DNA of 64,000 nt from Agrobacterium salinitolerans (GCF_002008225.1 NZ_MRDH01000023.1:186001-250000), one strand, 5' to 3'. Shown: positions 20,069 to 30,685, counted from the first letter of the stretch. The notes: generated by a model not told the origin, from the letters alone. Program-made: numbers and translations.

Positions 20069-21346
20069 ATGAAACGTTTCTGGACCGCTCTCAGCGTTCT
20101 TGCCATCGCAGCCGCCGGTGCCTGGTATTTCAAGGATCGCCTGCCGCTCGATCAAATTCCCTATCTCAAACAATTTGCCAGCGTATCTCCCCAGCCCGGC
20201 GCTGACACTGCAACGCAGTCCTCCCAGAACGGCCAGCCGGCCCGGCAGTCGGGACAAAGGCAGGGCGGCGGACGGCGTAACGGTGGACCACCCACGGTCA
20301 GCACCATCGCCGTCGCCAAGGCGACGCTGCCGATGGATGCAACGGCGACGGGATGGGCGGTTGCGGCCGATATCACCAATATCGCGCCGCTTCAGGCTGG
20401 TCTCGTCACGGAGATCAGCGCGAGGGACGGCCAGCATATCAAGGCGGGCGATCTGATCCTCAAATTGGATGATCGCATCGCACGGGCCGCCGTCGACAAG
20501 GACAAGGCCAATATCGCCGCCGATCAGGCAACGCTGGAACAGACCGAGGCCGCCTTCCAGCGCGCCGCTAATCTGGTCAAGCAAAGTGCTGAATCGCAAC
20601 AGGTACTGGATCAGGCACGGGCAGCGCGCGACAGCGCCAGTGCCAAGACCGACGCCGACAAGGCAACGCTCGCATCCGATGAGGTGGCGCTCGAACATAT
20701 GGAAATCCGCGCCCCGTTCGATGGGCGGCTCGGCGACATCACGGTCAGCCCCGGCGCCTATCTCAGTGCGGGCGTCAACATCGTGACGATCACCAAATAT
20801 GACCCGATCTCGGTCAGTTTCCGGCTTTCACAGCGCTACCTGCCGCAACTTCGTGAAGGCGTGGCAAAGGATACCGCAGTCGATGTCGACCCCGCGGCGA
20901 CGGGAGGCGAACCGATGAGCGGCGTACTGCGGTTCTACGACAATACGGTGGACCAGACCTCCGGCACGGTGCTCGCCAAGGCGGAGTTCAAGAACGATCG
21001 CGGTCTTTTATGGCCCGGCCAGTCGGTAAACGTCACGGCCCATTTCGTCTCGGGGGATGAAATGATCGTGGTGCCGACAGTCGCCGTGCGCCCCGGACCG
21101 AAGGGCAATTTCGTCTATACCGTCGATAGTGAGCATCATGCCCACATGACGCCGGTGGAAGTCGCCCGCTCGAATGGCAATCTCACCGCCATAACAAGCG
21201 GCCTTAATGGTGGCGAACATATCATCGTTGAAGGTCAATCCGAACTTGCCGACGGCCAGACGGTTGTCGAGCAATTCTCCGACAAGGGCGGTGCGGCTGC
21301 CAATCTGGCCGCCAATATTCCGCAGGTACAGGTTGGCGGCCAATGA
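20069..21346 (+). CDS. RND efflux membrane fusion protein
   Basis: A 425-residue periplasmic adaptor of the HlyD/AcrA type. A single N-terminal membrane anchor (FWTALSVLAIAAAGAWYF) is followed by a Gln/Gly-rich linker. Next come a lipoyl half (ADITNIAPLQAGLVTEISARDGQHIKAGD), a long alpha-helical hairpin, the second lipoyl half (MEIRAPFDGRLGDITVSPGAYL) and a beta-barrel domain. It bridges the RND pump to an outer-membrane channel. I start it at the ATG at 20069, because the longer reading lacks a ribosome site and would put about 28 residues before the anchor. It overlaps the RND gene by four bases (ATGA), so the two are coupled. No TolC-type gene is adjacent. Confidence 0.92.
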   Translation: MKRFWTALSVLAIAAAGAWYFKDRLPLDQIPYLKQFASVSPQPGADTATQSSQNGQPARQSGQRQGGGRRNGGPPTVSTIAVAKATLPMDATATGWAVAADITNIAPLQAGLVTEISARDGQHIKAGDLILKLDDRIARAAVDKDKANIAADQATLEQTEAAFQRAANLVKQSAESQQVLDQARAARDSASAKTDADKATLASDEVALEHMEIRAPFDGRLGDITVSPGAYLSAGVNIVTITKYDPISVSFRLSQRYLPQLREGVAKDTAVDVDPAATGGEPMSGVLRFYDNTVDQTSGTVLAKAEFKNDRGLLWPGQSVNVTAHFVSGDEMIVVPTVAVRPGPKGNFVYTVDSEHHAHMTPVEVARSNGNLTAITSGLNGGEHIIVEGQSELADGQTVVEQFSDKGGAAANLAANIPQVQVGGQ

Positions 21347-24300
21347 TCCCTAATTTCTGCATCAACCGGCCCGTCGCCACCACGCTTCTCGCCATAGGCC
21401 TGGTGCTGGCCGGGCTTGCCGGCTTCCGCCTGCTGCCCGTCGCCGCCCTGCCGAAGGTGGATTTTCCGACGATCAACGTTTCCTCGTCGCTGTCAGGCGC
21501 TTCGCCGCAAACCATGGCCACATCGGTCACCACGCCGCTGGTCAAGCAGTTCGAAACCATTCCCGGCGTTAGCGAAATCAGCGCCACCAACACGCTCGGC
21601 AACAGCTCGATCGTGCTGCAGTTCGATCTCAACCGCGATATCGACGCCGCGGCGGCCGATGTGCAGGCCGCAATTTCCCGCGCGCAGCGGCAATTGCCCA
21701 GCAACATGACGACGACGCCGAGCTATCGCAAGACCAACCCGGCCGATGCGCCGGTGCTGCTGCTCGCCGTCAACAGCAAGGAAATGCCGACCAGCAAGGT
21801 GGATGAGATCGCCGAAAACATCATCTCACCGCTTCTCTCCACAATTTCCGGCGTCGCGCAGGTGAGCATCTATGGTGCACAAACCTATGCCGTGCGCATC
21901 GGCCTTGATCCGGCCCAGCTTCAGGCAAGAGGGCTTGGCGTCGACACCGTCACCACGGCCATCGCCCAGGCGAATAATCAGGTGCCCGTTGGTGCCTTGC
22001 AGACCGACAATCAGCGCTTGACGATCGAGGCCGATACCCAGCGCACCAATGCGGCCGCCTTCCGCTCGCTGGTCGTCTCGACGAATAATGGCGCGCCGAT
22101 CCATCTCGGCGATATCGCCAATGTCACCGACAGCATCGACAACACCAATGCCGGCAGCTGGTTCGATGGCGAACAGGCCATCGTTCTCGCCGTGCAGCGT
22201 CAGCCGGACGCCAATACCGTCGACGTCGTGGACGCCATCAAGGCGAAGCTGCCGGCGCTTCACCAGCAATTGCCGCCCTCCGTCAATATCAACGTCATGA
22301 ATGATGCCTCGACCGCCATCAAGGATGCGATCTCAGACGTTCAGTTCACCCTGTTTCTCACCATCGGGCTGGTGGTTGCGGTCATCTATCTCTTCACCGG
22401 GCACCTGACGGCGACCATCATTCCCGGTCTTGCAGTACCCCTGTCTCTCATCACCGCCTTCGGCATGATGTATGTTCTGGGCTACAGCATCGACAACATC
22501 TCGCTGCTCGGGCTGACGCTATCGGTGGGGCTGGTGGTGGATGACGCCATCGTCATGCTGGAAAACATCCTGCGCCTGCATGAAGAAGGCCTGCCTATGC
22601 GCGAGGCGGCCTTGCAGGGCGCGGCGGAAGTCAGCGGCACCATTCTGTCCATGTCAATCTCGCTGGTGGCCGTCTTCATTCCCATTCTGTTGATGGGCGG
22701 CGTTATCGGCAGGCTCTTCAACGAGTTCGGCATGGTCGTCACGCTGGCTATCATGGCCTCGGCGCTGGTCTCGCTGACAGTGACGCCGATGCTCGCTTCG
22801 CGCCTCTCCGGCCACTCCTCCAGACCACCTGCGATCATCCGCTGGTTCGATGCGGGTTTCGAACGCACGCTGCGCGCCTATGGCCGCGCCGTCGGCTGGT
22901 GCCTCTCCCACCGCCGCATCGTTTTGGCATCGTTTCTCGCTTCGGTCGCGGCGTCGCTCTATCTCTTCGAAACCCTGCCCTCCAGCTTCTTTCCACAGGA
23001 AGATATCGGACGTCTTTCGGTTTCGACACGGGCGCGTGAGGATATTTCCTATACGGCGATGCGCGATCTCCAGGCGCAGGTCGCCGATCAGATCCGCAAG
23101 AATCCAGCCGTCGTGCACGTCACCTCTATCGTCGGCGGCAATTCCCGCAATCCGTTGAACAACGGCTCGATGTTCGTGGAACTGAAGCCCAAGGAAGAGC
23201 GGGCGCCGCTCAGCCAGGTGCTGGCGGAACTGGGTCAGGCCGCATCGAAAGTGGCGGGCATCCGCACCTATATCAATCCGCAGCAGAGCCTGCGCTTTGG
23301 CGGGCGCAGCTCCGCCAGCCAATACCAGCTCGTCGTTCAGGGTCTGAATGCCGACACGACCAACGAATGGTCGAATAAGCTGATGGACGCGATGCGTCGC
23401 GACCACACCTTCACCTCCGTCACCTCCGACGCCCAGAACGGTGCGATCGCCGCCACGATCTCCGTTGATCCGGAAAAGGCCGCCGCCTTCGGCATTACCA
23501 ATGACCAATTGCGCAAGACGCTGGAAATGTCTTTCGGAGGTTATACGGCGGCGCAAATCCAGTCTACTGGCGATAGCTACGACGTGATTGTGGAATTCGA
23601 CAGTTCCAAACCCTGGAAGGACGATTTCCTCAGCGATATCAACATTCTTTCGGCAAAATCCGGGGTTCTGGTTCCGCTTTCCAACTTCGCCACCCTTACC
23701 CGCACGCAGGCGCCTGTTACCATCAACCAGACGGGCCAGCTCGTCTCCACCACCATCTCCTTCAACCTGCCGGATGGGGTGGCGCTGTCCGATGCCACAA
23801 GCCGGATAGACCAGATCAAGAGCACGATAGGTCTGCCACAGGATGTCTTCACCAGCTATGGCGGCACGGCGGCGATCTTCCAGCAGAGCCAGGGCAATAC
23901 CGGCATCCTTATTCTGGCAGCGGTGCTGACCATCTATGTGGTTCTCGGCGTGCTTTACGAGAGTTTCATCCACCCGCTGACCATCCTCTCCGGACTGCCA
24001 GCCGCCGCCTTCGGCGCGCTGGTGGCGCTGAAGGTGATGGGCATGGATTTTTCGATCATCGCGCTGATCGGCCTTTTGATGCTGATCGGCATCGTCAAGA
24101 AAAATGCGATCATGATGATCGATGTTGCGGTGGAGTTGATACGCGAAAAAGCGGAACGACCAGCAACCGCCATTCACGAGGCCTGCGTGCGCCGGTTCCG
24201 GCCGATCATGATGACGACCTTCTGCGCGCTGCTTGGGGCACTTCCCATCGCACTCGGCTCGGGCGCGAGTTCGGAACTGCGCCAGCCGCTCGGCATCGCC

Positions 24301-24483
24301 GTGGTCGGCGGCCTCATCGTGTCGCAATTGCTGACGCTGTTCATCACGCCCGTCATCTTCGTGGAAATGGACCGGTTCGGCCAATTCCTCACCAGGGTGT
24401 TTTCCCGCCGGAAAAGGGCGAAAAAAAACACCGAACCGCAAAAGCCGGAAGGGACCGGCGAACCGGAATCCGTTGCCGCTTAA
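21343..24483 (+). CDS. RND efflux transporter, inner-membrane permease
   Basis: A 1046-residue proton-driven pump of the AcrB/MdtB (HAE-1-like) family, of normal length with the expected 12 transmembrane helices and two large periplasmic loops. The opening CINRPVATTLLAIGLVLAG, the SLLGLTLSVGLVVDDAIVMLENI segment (helix 4, with the proton-relay aspartates) and the C-terminal ALIGLLMLIGIVKKNAIMMID are hallmarks. It exports drugs, detergents or other amphiphiles together with the upstream fusion protein. The substrate is unknown, and no regulator gene lies nearby. A perfect hairpin follows the stop. Confidence 0.95.
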   Translation: MIPNFCINRPVATTLLAIGLVLAGLAGFRLLPVAALPKVDFPTINVSSSLSGASPQTMATSVTTPLVKQFETIPGVSEISATNTLGNSSIVLQFDLNRDIDAAAADVQAAISRAQRQLPSNMTTTPSYRKTNPADAPVLLLAVNSKEMPTSKVDEIAENIISPLLSTISGVAQVSIYGAQTYAVRIGLDPAQLQARGLGVDTVTTAIAQANNQVPVGALQTDNQRLTIEADTQRTNAAAFRSLVVSTNNGAPIHLGDIANVTDSIDNTNAGSWFDGEQAIVLAVQRQPDANTVDVVDAIKAKLPALHQQLPPSVNINVMNDASTAIKDAISDVQFTLFLTIGLVVAVIYLFTGHLTATIIPGLAVPLSLITAFGMMYVLGYSIDNISLLGLTLSVGLVVDDAIVMLENILRLHEEGLPMREAALQGAAEVSGTILSMSISLVAVFIPILLMGGVIGRLFNEFGMVVTLAIMASALVSLTVTPMLASRLSGHSSRPPAIIRWFDAGFERTLRAYGRAVGWCLSHRRIVLASFLASVAASLYLFETLPSSFFPQEDIGRLSVSTRAREDISYTAMRDLQAQVADQIRKNPAVVHVTSIVGGNSRNPLNNGSMFVELKPKEERAPLSQVLAELGQAASKVAGIRTYINPQQSLRFGGRSSASQYQLVVQGLNADTTNEWSNKLMDAMRRDHTFTSVTSDAQNGAIAATISVDPEKAAAFGITNDQLRKTLEMSFGGYTAAQIQSTGDSYDVIVEFDSSKPWKDDFLSDINILSAKSGVLVPLSNFATLTRTQAPVTINQTGQLVSTTISFNLPDGVALSDATSRIDQIKSTIGLPQDVFTSYGGTAAIFQQSQGNTGILILAAVLTIYVVLGVLYESFIHPLTILSGLPAAAFGALVALKVMGMDFSIIALIGLLMLIGIVKKNAIMMIDVAVELIREKAERPATAIHEACVRRFRPIMMTTFCALLGALPIALGSGASSELRQPLGIAVVGGLIVSQLLTLFITPVIFVEMDRFGQFLTRVFSRRKRAKKNTEPQKPEGTGEPESVAA

Positions 24484-24490
24484 CGCAGAT

Positions 24491-24516
24491 TTTCGAGGCG
24501 CTCCAGCGCCTCGAAA
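24491..24516. terminator. Perfect hairpin between convergent operons
   Basis: An 11-bp perfect stem (TTTCGAGGCGC and its complement) with a TCCA loop lies 7 bp after the RND pump stop. The T-rich tail is weak, so it may be a terminator or only a 3'-end stabilising structure. It separates the pump transcript from the opposing smoA end. Confidence 0.6.
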
Positions 24517-24584
24517 CCCGCTGCGGCACTACGGCTGCAATAACAGAGCCTCGCCAGCGACTTTGAAAATCCAGCCAGGCTCTT

Positions 24585-25109
24585 TTATTGCCGCGAAAAC
24601 CGGCCAAAGGCTCCGCCTGAAAAGCATAGAGGGTCCCCGTCACGATGGGCTGCGCGCAGAACTTCTCCGACGATGATCGTGTGATCGCCCGCATCATGGG
24701 CTGCCGCCTGGCGGCATTCGAAACGAGCGAGCGTTCCGGGAATGACCGGCACGCCCTCGTCGTTCAGCTCCCAATCCAGATCGTCGAAAGCACGGCCATT
24801 ACGAGTGAACCGGGCGCTCAGCACATCCTGATCGGCACTCAGTACGTGGATCGCGAAATGCGTGGCGCCGTTGAAGGCCTCATAACGCGACGAGCTTTTG
24901 GCCGGCGACCAAAGAACCAGCGGCGGATCGAGCGATACCGACGCAAAGCTATTGACCGTCATGCCAATCGGACCTTCCGGCGTGGTGGCGGTTACCACCG
25001 TGACGCCTGTCGTGAAAGCGCCGAGCGCATTGCGGAAACTGCGGCTGTTTTCGCCGCCGGGAACGAATACATGCTCATTGGGCATCTTGATTGCCTCTGC
25101 CACTGTCAT
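24585..25109 (-). CDS. smoA: FMN reductase of the sulfoquinovose pathway (SmoA)
   Basis: A 174-residue flavin reductase of the HpaC/DIM6-NTAB fold. The segments ALGAFTTGVTVVTATTPEGPIGMTVNSFASVSLDPPLVLWSP, SRYEAFNGATHFAIHVL and the closing GGAFGRF are typical. It uses NADH to supply FMNH2 to a two-component monooxygenase. In the C58 smo cluster this partner is SmoA. I place the start at the ATG at 25109, which shares a base with the smoB stop (TGATG); a GTG one codon earlier is also possible. It is the last gene of the smoC-smoB-smoA unit. Confidence 0.9.
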   Translation of the reverse strand: MTVAEAIKMPNEHVFVPGGENSRSFRNALGAFTTGVTVVTATTPEGPIGMTVNSFASVSLDPPLVLWSPAKSSSRYEAFNGATHFAIHVLSADQDVLSARFTRNGRAFDDLDWELNDEGVPVIPGTLARFECRQAAAHDAGDHTIIVGEVLRAAHRDGDPLCFSGGAFGRFSRQ

Positions 25110-26002
25110 CACGCCACCTCTTTTCCAATCGCAAGGGTGTAGAGTTCAAACCATGTCTGGCGGTCCATCGTCACGCGGAGCGCATCGGCCGCCGTTCTGA
25201 TGCGTTCGAGATTGTTGGTTCCGAGAACCGGCACGATCTTTGCCGGATGGCGTAGCAGCCAGGCGATCGCGACAGCCGTCGCATCGACGCCCTGTTCCTT
25301 GCCGATACGCTGCAAGGCAGCCATGGTGCCCCCATGCGCGCCGGAGAACAGCGAACCGCCCCCGAGCGGCGACCATGCCATGGGCGAAACCCGCTTTTCC
25401 TGCAGGTAAGCCAGATCGCCATTGGTGAAGGTATCGGTGGCAAGAAGGCTCATTTCGATCTGGTTGGTCACGAGCCGGTTGCTCATGGCCGATTGCAGCA
25501 GCGAAAAATCCCACGGGCGGAAGTTTGAGACGCCCACTGCCTTGACCTTGCCGGAAGCCACCAGCGCATCGAGCGCCTTACCGGTTTCTTCCGCATCGAT
25601 CAGCGGGTCAGGGCGGTGAATGAGGAGCAGATCGACGTGATCGGTTCCCATGTCACGTAGCGAGGCTTCGACCGAAGCATTGATGTGGCCGGCCGTCGTA
25701 TCGTAATGTTTGACACGGGCGGCGGCGTGGCGACCGGCCGGCGCGACGATGCCGCATTTCGTGACGATTTCTATTCTGTCGCGCAGTCCCGGCGCAGCCT
25801 TCAGGCCGGCGCCGAGAATGGCCTCCGCCGTGTATCCGCCGTAGATATCGGCCTGATCCATGGTGGTGATGCCCTGCGCGAGGCAAGCCTCGATCTTCGC
25901 CTGAACATGGGCTGGTGACGTGTCGGCGTCGTCACCGATGCGCCACATGCCGTAAACGATGCGGCTGAGTTCGAGTTTGTCAGAAAGAGCGATACGTTCC
26001 AT
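25109..26002 (-). CDS. smoB: Aldo-keto reductase (6-oxo-glucose reductase, SmoB)
   Basis: A 297-residue TIM-barrel aldo-keto reductase. The catalytic tetrad is visible as D49 and Y54 in TTMDQADIYGGYTAE, K82 in EIVTKCGI and H129 in DLLLIHRPDP. The late VPVLGTNN plus R/T-rich segment is the NADPH 2'-phosphate pocket region. In the smo pathway SmoB reduces 6-oxo-glucose, made by SmoC, to glucose with NADPH. Its start overlaps the smoC stop by one base and its stop overlaps the smoA start, so all three are coupled. The specific function is inferred from the full conserved cluster; the family call is firm. Confidence 0.9.
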   Translation of the reverse strand: MERIALSDKLELSRIVYGMWRIGDDADTSPAHVQAKIEACLAQGITTMDQADIYGGYTAEAILGAGLKAAPGLRDRIEIVTKCGIVAPAGRHAAARVKHYDTTAGHINASVEASLRDMGTDHVDLLLIHRPDPLIDAEETGKALDALVASGKVKAVGVSNFRPWDFSLLQSAMSNRLVTNQIEMSLLATDTFTNGDLAYLQEKRVSPMAWSPLGGGSLFSGAHGGTMAALQRIGKEQGVDATAVAIAWLLRHPAKIVPVLGTNNLERIRTAADALRVTMDRQTWFELYTLAIGKEVA

Positions 26003-27159
26003 CAGTGGCGTTCCCCGTTGCCGAGCGGCGTCGCTGGCGTTTCGGAAGGCACCCGGCCGTAGGCATGCGGCAGGGAGCAGGTTTTCATCTGCGGCAGAAC
26101 CTTGGTGCCGAAGTGCTCCGCTTCATCGAGATGCGGATAACCGGACAGGATGAAGGCGCGAATGCCCATCTTCTGGTATTCCTCCAGCGCCGAAAGCACC
26201 TTGTCGGTGGAACCGACCAGCGCCGCACCGCAGCCCGAACGCGCCCGGCCGATGCCGGTCCATAGATTGGGTTCGACATAACCGAACTTGTCGGCGAGTT
26301 CACGGGCGCGCGCCTGATGGGAGACACCGAGCGAACCGCTGTCATGGGCGCGGTTGCGGATAAGCTGGCCGTACTCGTCATCGAGCTTCGAGACAAGATG
26401 CTCGGCATATTCACGGGCTTCCTGTTCGGTATCGCGCACCACCATATGGACACGCAGGCCGTAATCCAGCGTGCGGCCATGGGCGGCGGCGCGCTCGTTG
26501 GCGGCGCGCATGCGATCCGCCAGCTGGTCCTTCGTCTCAGGCCACATCAGATAGACGTCACACTGCGCGCCGCAGAGTTCCAGCGCATCCGGCGAGTAGC
26601 CACCGAAATAAAGGAGCGGTCCGCCATTTTGCTGGTAGGGCCGTGCCGGCTCGGTGGAGACGCCCTTGAATTGGTAGATTTCGCCGTCATGGTCGATGGT
26701 GTCACGCGTCCAGGCTTGGCGCAGGATCTCAACGACCTCGTGGCTGCGCTTGTAGCGAAAGGCGCTATCAGCCACTTCGCCGGGGAAATCGGAGCTGATG
26801 ACGTTGAGCGTCAGGCGGCCCTTCAACATATGGTCGAGCGTCGCTACCGTACGGGCCAGCATGATCGGCTGCATTTCGCCACAACGGATAGCAGCAAGAA
26901 AATTGATGCGGTCGCTGATCGGCGCACAGCCGGCGACGAAGCTCAGCGTATCCTGCCCCACCTGATAGGATGAGGGGCAGAGGATATTGCGAAAACCGAG
27001 TTCTTCGGCCTTTTTAACGATATCGGAACAATGCTCGAAACTGGAACGCAAGCTACCGTCAGGCACGCCAAGATAGGCGTAGTCATCGGAACACAAAGCG
27101 GAAAACCAGGAGACCTCGGCAGCATCGAGATCAGCGGATGTAACGGGTACGACGGTCAT
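26002..27159 (-). CDS. smoC: Flavin-dependent sulfoquinovose monooxygenase (SmoC)
   Basis: A 385-residue luciferase-like (LLM class) monooxygenase close to SsuD alkanesulfonate monooxygenase. It opens with EVSWFSALCSDDYAYLG and contains ARTVATLDHMLKGRLTLNVISSDFPGEVAD and LLYFGGYSPDALELCG, both typical flavin and sulfonate pocket regions. In C58, SmoC uses FMNH2 and O2 to split the C-S bond of sulfoquinovose, giving sulfite and 6-oxo-glucose. It is the first gene of the minus-strand unit, has a strong GAGGAGG ribosome site, and diverges from smoD over a 100-bp control region with a candidate operator. Ordinary ssuD operons lack the reductase, sulfoquinovosidase and importer combination seen here. 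Confidence 0.92.
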   Translation of the reverse strand: MTVVPVTSADLDAAEVSWFSALCSDDYAYLGVPDGSLRSSFEHCSDIVKKAEELGFRNILCPSSYQVGQDTLSFVAGCAPISDRINFLAAIRCGEMQPIMLARTVATLDHMLKGRLTLNVISSDFPGEVADSAFRYKRSHEVVEILRQAWTRDTIDHDGEIYQFKGVSTEPARPYQQNGGPLLYFGGYSPDALELCGAQCDVYLMWPETKDQLADRMRAANERAAAHGRTLDYGLRVHMVVRDTEQEAREYAEHLVSKLDDEYGQLIRNRAHDSGSLGVSHQARARELADKFGYVEPNLWTGIGRARSGCGAALVGSTDKVLSALEEYQKMGIRAFILSGYPHLDEAEHFGTKVLPQMKTCSLPHAYGRVPSETPATPLGNGERH

Positions 27160-27214
27160 GCAATTCCTCCTCAGGGCCGCTCTCGTTTTTCTTGCATAAC
27201 ATCAAGAAATATGT

Positions 27215-27235
27215 AAATCAATGATGTATCAATTT
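27215..27235. promoter_or_regulatory. Candidate SmoD operator, copy 1
   Basis: In the smoC-smoD divergent gap, a 21-bp element reads (minus strand) AAATTGATACA, then TC, then ATTGATTT. The same element occurs upstream of smoE at 28106-28126, differing only at the two middle bases. It contains TTGAT twice, 11 bp apart, so both copies lie on one face of the helix. Position and repetition fit an operator for the GntR-type SmoD. Confidence 0.6.
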
Positions 27236-27259
27236 TTGTTTCGGGGGAGGAAACGGTAT

Positions 27260-27964
27260 ATGAAACACACTGGCGGCAGCCTGCCCATGTATATGCAGAT
27301 CGCCGAAATGCTGGTGCGCGAAGTGGCGGCGGGCCGGTTGATCGATGGCGAGAAGCTGGCGCCGGAGCGCGACATGGCGGCCGATCTCGGCATCGCCGTC
27401 GGCACGCTGCGCAAGGCGCTTGCTGAACTGCAGGAGCGCGGCCTTCTGGAGCGCGTGCAGGGCTCCGGCAATTACATTCGCGCCGTCAGCGATCCGCAAA
27501 GCGTCTACGCCTTCTTCCGGCTTGAACTGATCGAAGGCGGCGGCCTGCCGACGGCGGAGGTTTTGGATGTGGCGCGCCTTGCCAAGCCCGCTGACCTGCC
27601 CGCTTTCGGCACATCGACCGAAGGGCACAGGATAAGACGGCTGCGGCGCATCGCCGGCAAACCCGCGGCCATCGAGGAGATCTGGCTGGACGGTTCTTAC
27701 GTGGACACCATCGCCATCGAAAACATGTCGGAATCCCTCTACCTCTATTACCGCACCCGCCTCAATCTCTGGATATCGAAGGCGGAGGATCGCATCGATC
27801 TCGGTGACGCGCCCGAATGGACACCCGAGGTTTTCGGCCAGAAAGCCGGCGCCTCTGTGCCGCGGGTGCTGCGCCTCAGCCAGGCACAGGATGGCGCGGT
27901 GGCCGAAGTTTCATGGACCTGGTTCGACCATACCGTCGCACGATACGTTTCACGCATACGTTGA
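27260..27964 (+). CDS. smoD: GntR/HutC-family regulator (SmoD)
   Basis: A 234-residue regulator with an N-terminal GntR winged helix-turn-helix (about residues 8-72: LPMYMQIAEMLVREVAAG, then LAPERDMAADLGIAVGTLRKALAEL) and a C-terminal UTRA-type effector domain (about 85-230). I start it at the ATG at 27260, because a strong GGGGGAGG site lies 9 bp upstream, while an upstream start would add 13 residues without one. It sits between the two smo units and is the obvious regulator of both, presumably responding to sulfoquinovose or a derivative. Two matching candidate operators flank it. Confidence 0.9.
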   Translation: MKHTGGSLPMYMQIAEMLVREVAAGRLIDGEKLAPERDMAADLGIAVGTLRKALAELQERGLLERVQGSGNYIRAVSDPQSVYAFFRLELIEGGGLPTAEVLDVARLAKPADLPAFGTSTEGHRIRRLRRIAGKPAAIEEIWLDGSYVDTIAIENMSESLYLYYRTRLNLWISKAEDRIDLGDAPEWTPEVFGQKAGASVPRVLRLSQAQDGAVAEVSWTWFDHTVARYVSRIR

Positions 27965-28299
27965 GACTGCGAAAATTTCGCGTGCTCCACATAGATGAAA
28001 GAATTTGACGGGAGGCAAGCAAGCAGCAGCCTGCCGTCGAGCTGATTTTGCAGTTATATTTCTTTTAATCAACGGGTTAATAGTTTTTGATTTCTGTCAG
28101 AAATAAAATTGATACACTATTGATTTCCTTTTTATGAAAGGTAATATCACGACCTCAGGGAGACAGGCGTTTCGCCATCCCACGATATCGCCAGACAATC
28201 GGGATCGATTTTCGACGATGCGATGCGTGGAACTTGAAGGTTGATACCGGCAATGGCGTCCATTCGAATTCTGGACGCGCCGGTCGTGAGGAGGAAAAT
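27965..28299 (+). other. smoE upstream control region
   Basis: A 335-bp non-coding stretch between smoD and smoE. It is AT-rich in the middle (28050-28140), where the second candidate SmoD operator lies, and ends in a GAGGAGG ribosome site for smoE. It therefore probably holds the promoter of the smoE-I transport and hydrolase operon. No small gene is supported. Confidence 0.65.
28106..28126. promoter_or_regulatory. Candidate SmoD operator, copy 2
   Basis: This copy reads AAATTGATACA, then CT, then ATTGATTT on the plus strand, identical to the smoC-smoD site at 19 of 21 positions. It lies about 174 bp before smoE in an AT-rich block likely to contain the promoter. Confidence 0.6.
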
Positions 28300-29376
28300 A
28301 TGGCTTCGGTCAGCCTGCGCAAGCTGGACAAGAGTTACGGTGCGCTTCGCATCGTCAAGGGCATCGACCTTGAAATCAACGATGGCGAATTCGTCGTCTT
28401 CGTCGGCCCTTCCGGCTGCGGCAAATCCACGACGCTGCGCATGGTCGCGGGGCTGGAGAGCATTACCGGCGGCGAAGTGAAGATCGGTGACCGCGTTGTC
28501 AACAAGCTGCCGCCGCGTGAGCGCGACATTGCCATGGTGTTTCAGGACTATGCGCTTTATCCGCACAAGACGGTGCGTGAAAACATGGGTTTCAGTCTGA
28601 AAGTGCGCGGTGTCAGCGCATCGCAGGCCAATGCCAGCATCGATGAGGCCGCGAAGATGCTGGGCATCGAGCACCTTCTCGACCGGCGGCCCGGCCAGCT
28701 CTCCGGCGGCCAGCGCCAGCGTGTGGCCATGGGCCGCGCCATCGTGCGCCGCCCGCAGGTCTTCCTGTTCGACGAGCCGCTTTCCAACCTCGACGCTAAA
28801 CTCCGCGGACAGGTGCGCACGGAAATCAAGCGCCTGCATCAGCAGCTCGGCACGACGATCATCTACGTTACCCATGATCAGGTGGAGGCGATGACGCTTG
28901 CAGATCGCATCGTCATCCTGCGTGGCGGCGATATCGAGCAGGTCGGTACACCTGACGAGGTCTATAACCGGCCTGAAAGCGTGTTCGTCGGCGGTTTCGT
29001 CGGGGCTCCGGCGATGAACTTCGCCCGCGCAAAGGTGAGCGGCGACCGGTTGGCATTCTCCGACGGCAATTCCCTGCCGATGACCGCCATCCGGCCATCG
29101 CGCGAAACAGGCCTCGACGGGCGTGAAGTCATCGTCGGCATTCGCCCGGAACATTTCGGCCCCGTCGAGGGCTTTGACACGCAGCTTGCGGTCAAGGTGC
29201 AGGTGGTGGAACCGCTCGGCTCGGACACGCTCGTCCATTTCAGCCTCGGCGATGCGGCGCTGACCGCACGTATGCCGCCGCATCTGCGGCCTGCTCCGAA
29301 TGAGGAACTGAAGATCGGCGTCGATCCGTCCAAGGTTCATCTTTTCGACGCCGCGACGGAACGCTCGATTCACTGA
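28300..29376 (+). CDS. smoE: ABC transporter ATPase (SmoE), MalK/UgpC type
   Basis: A 358-residue ATPase of the sugar-importer class: ABC domain (about 1-235) with Walker A GPSGCGKST, Q-loop VFQDYALYPHKTV, signature LSGGQRQRV and Walker B VFLFDEPLSNLDA, then a C-terminal TOBE/OB regulatory domain of MalK type. The start at 28300 has a GAGGAGG site; the longer reading has none. It energises the SmoG/SmoH permease to import sulfoquinovosyl glycerol captured by SmoF. The family alone fits many sugars; the cluster gives the function. Confidence 0.92.
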   Translation: MASVSLRKLDKSYGALRIVKGIDLEINDGEFVVFVGPSGCGKSTTLRMVAGLESITGGEVKIGDRVVNKLPPRERDIAMVFQDYALYPHKTVRENMGFSLKVRGVSASQANASIDEAAKMLGIEHLLDRRPGQLSGGQRQRVAMGRAIVRRPQVFLFDEPLSNLDAKLRGQVRTEIKRLHQQLGTTIIYVTHDQVEAMTLADRIVILRGGDIEQVGTPDEVYNRPESVFVGGFVGAPAMNFARAKVSGDRLAFSDGNSLPMTAIRPSRETGLDGREVIVGIRPEHFGPVEGFDTQLAVKVQVVEPLGSDTLVHFSLGDAALTARMPPHLRPAPNEELKIGVDPSKVHLFDAATERSIH

Positions 29377-29416
29377 TTGCCGGGCGAAGAGACGCTGCGG
29401 CCAACAGGTTTAATAA

Positions 29417-30679
<1,263 letters not shown>

Positions 30680-30685
30680 ACTTCA

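Noticed and set aside
22654..24441. 595-codon minus-strand frame inside the RND pump gene
   Set aside because: Composition is low-complexity and charged, with no domain, while the opposite strand encodes a full-length RND transporter.
26002..27159. Annotation as alkanesulfonate monooxygenase SsuD
   Set aside because: The fold is the same, but the neighbouring SmoB-type reductase, GH31 sulfoquinovosidase and sugar importer point to sulfoquinovose; no ssuABC transporter lies here.
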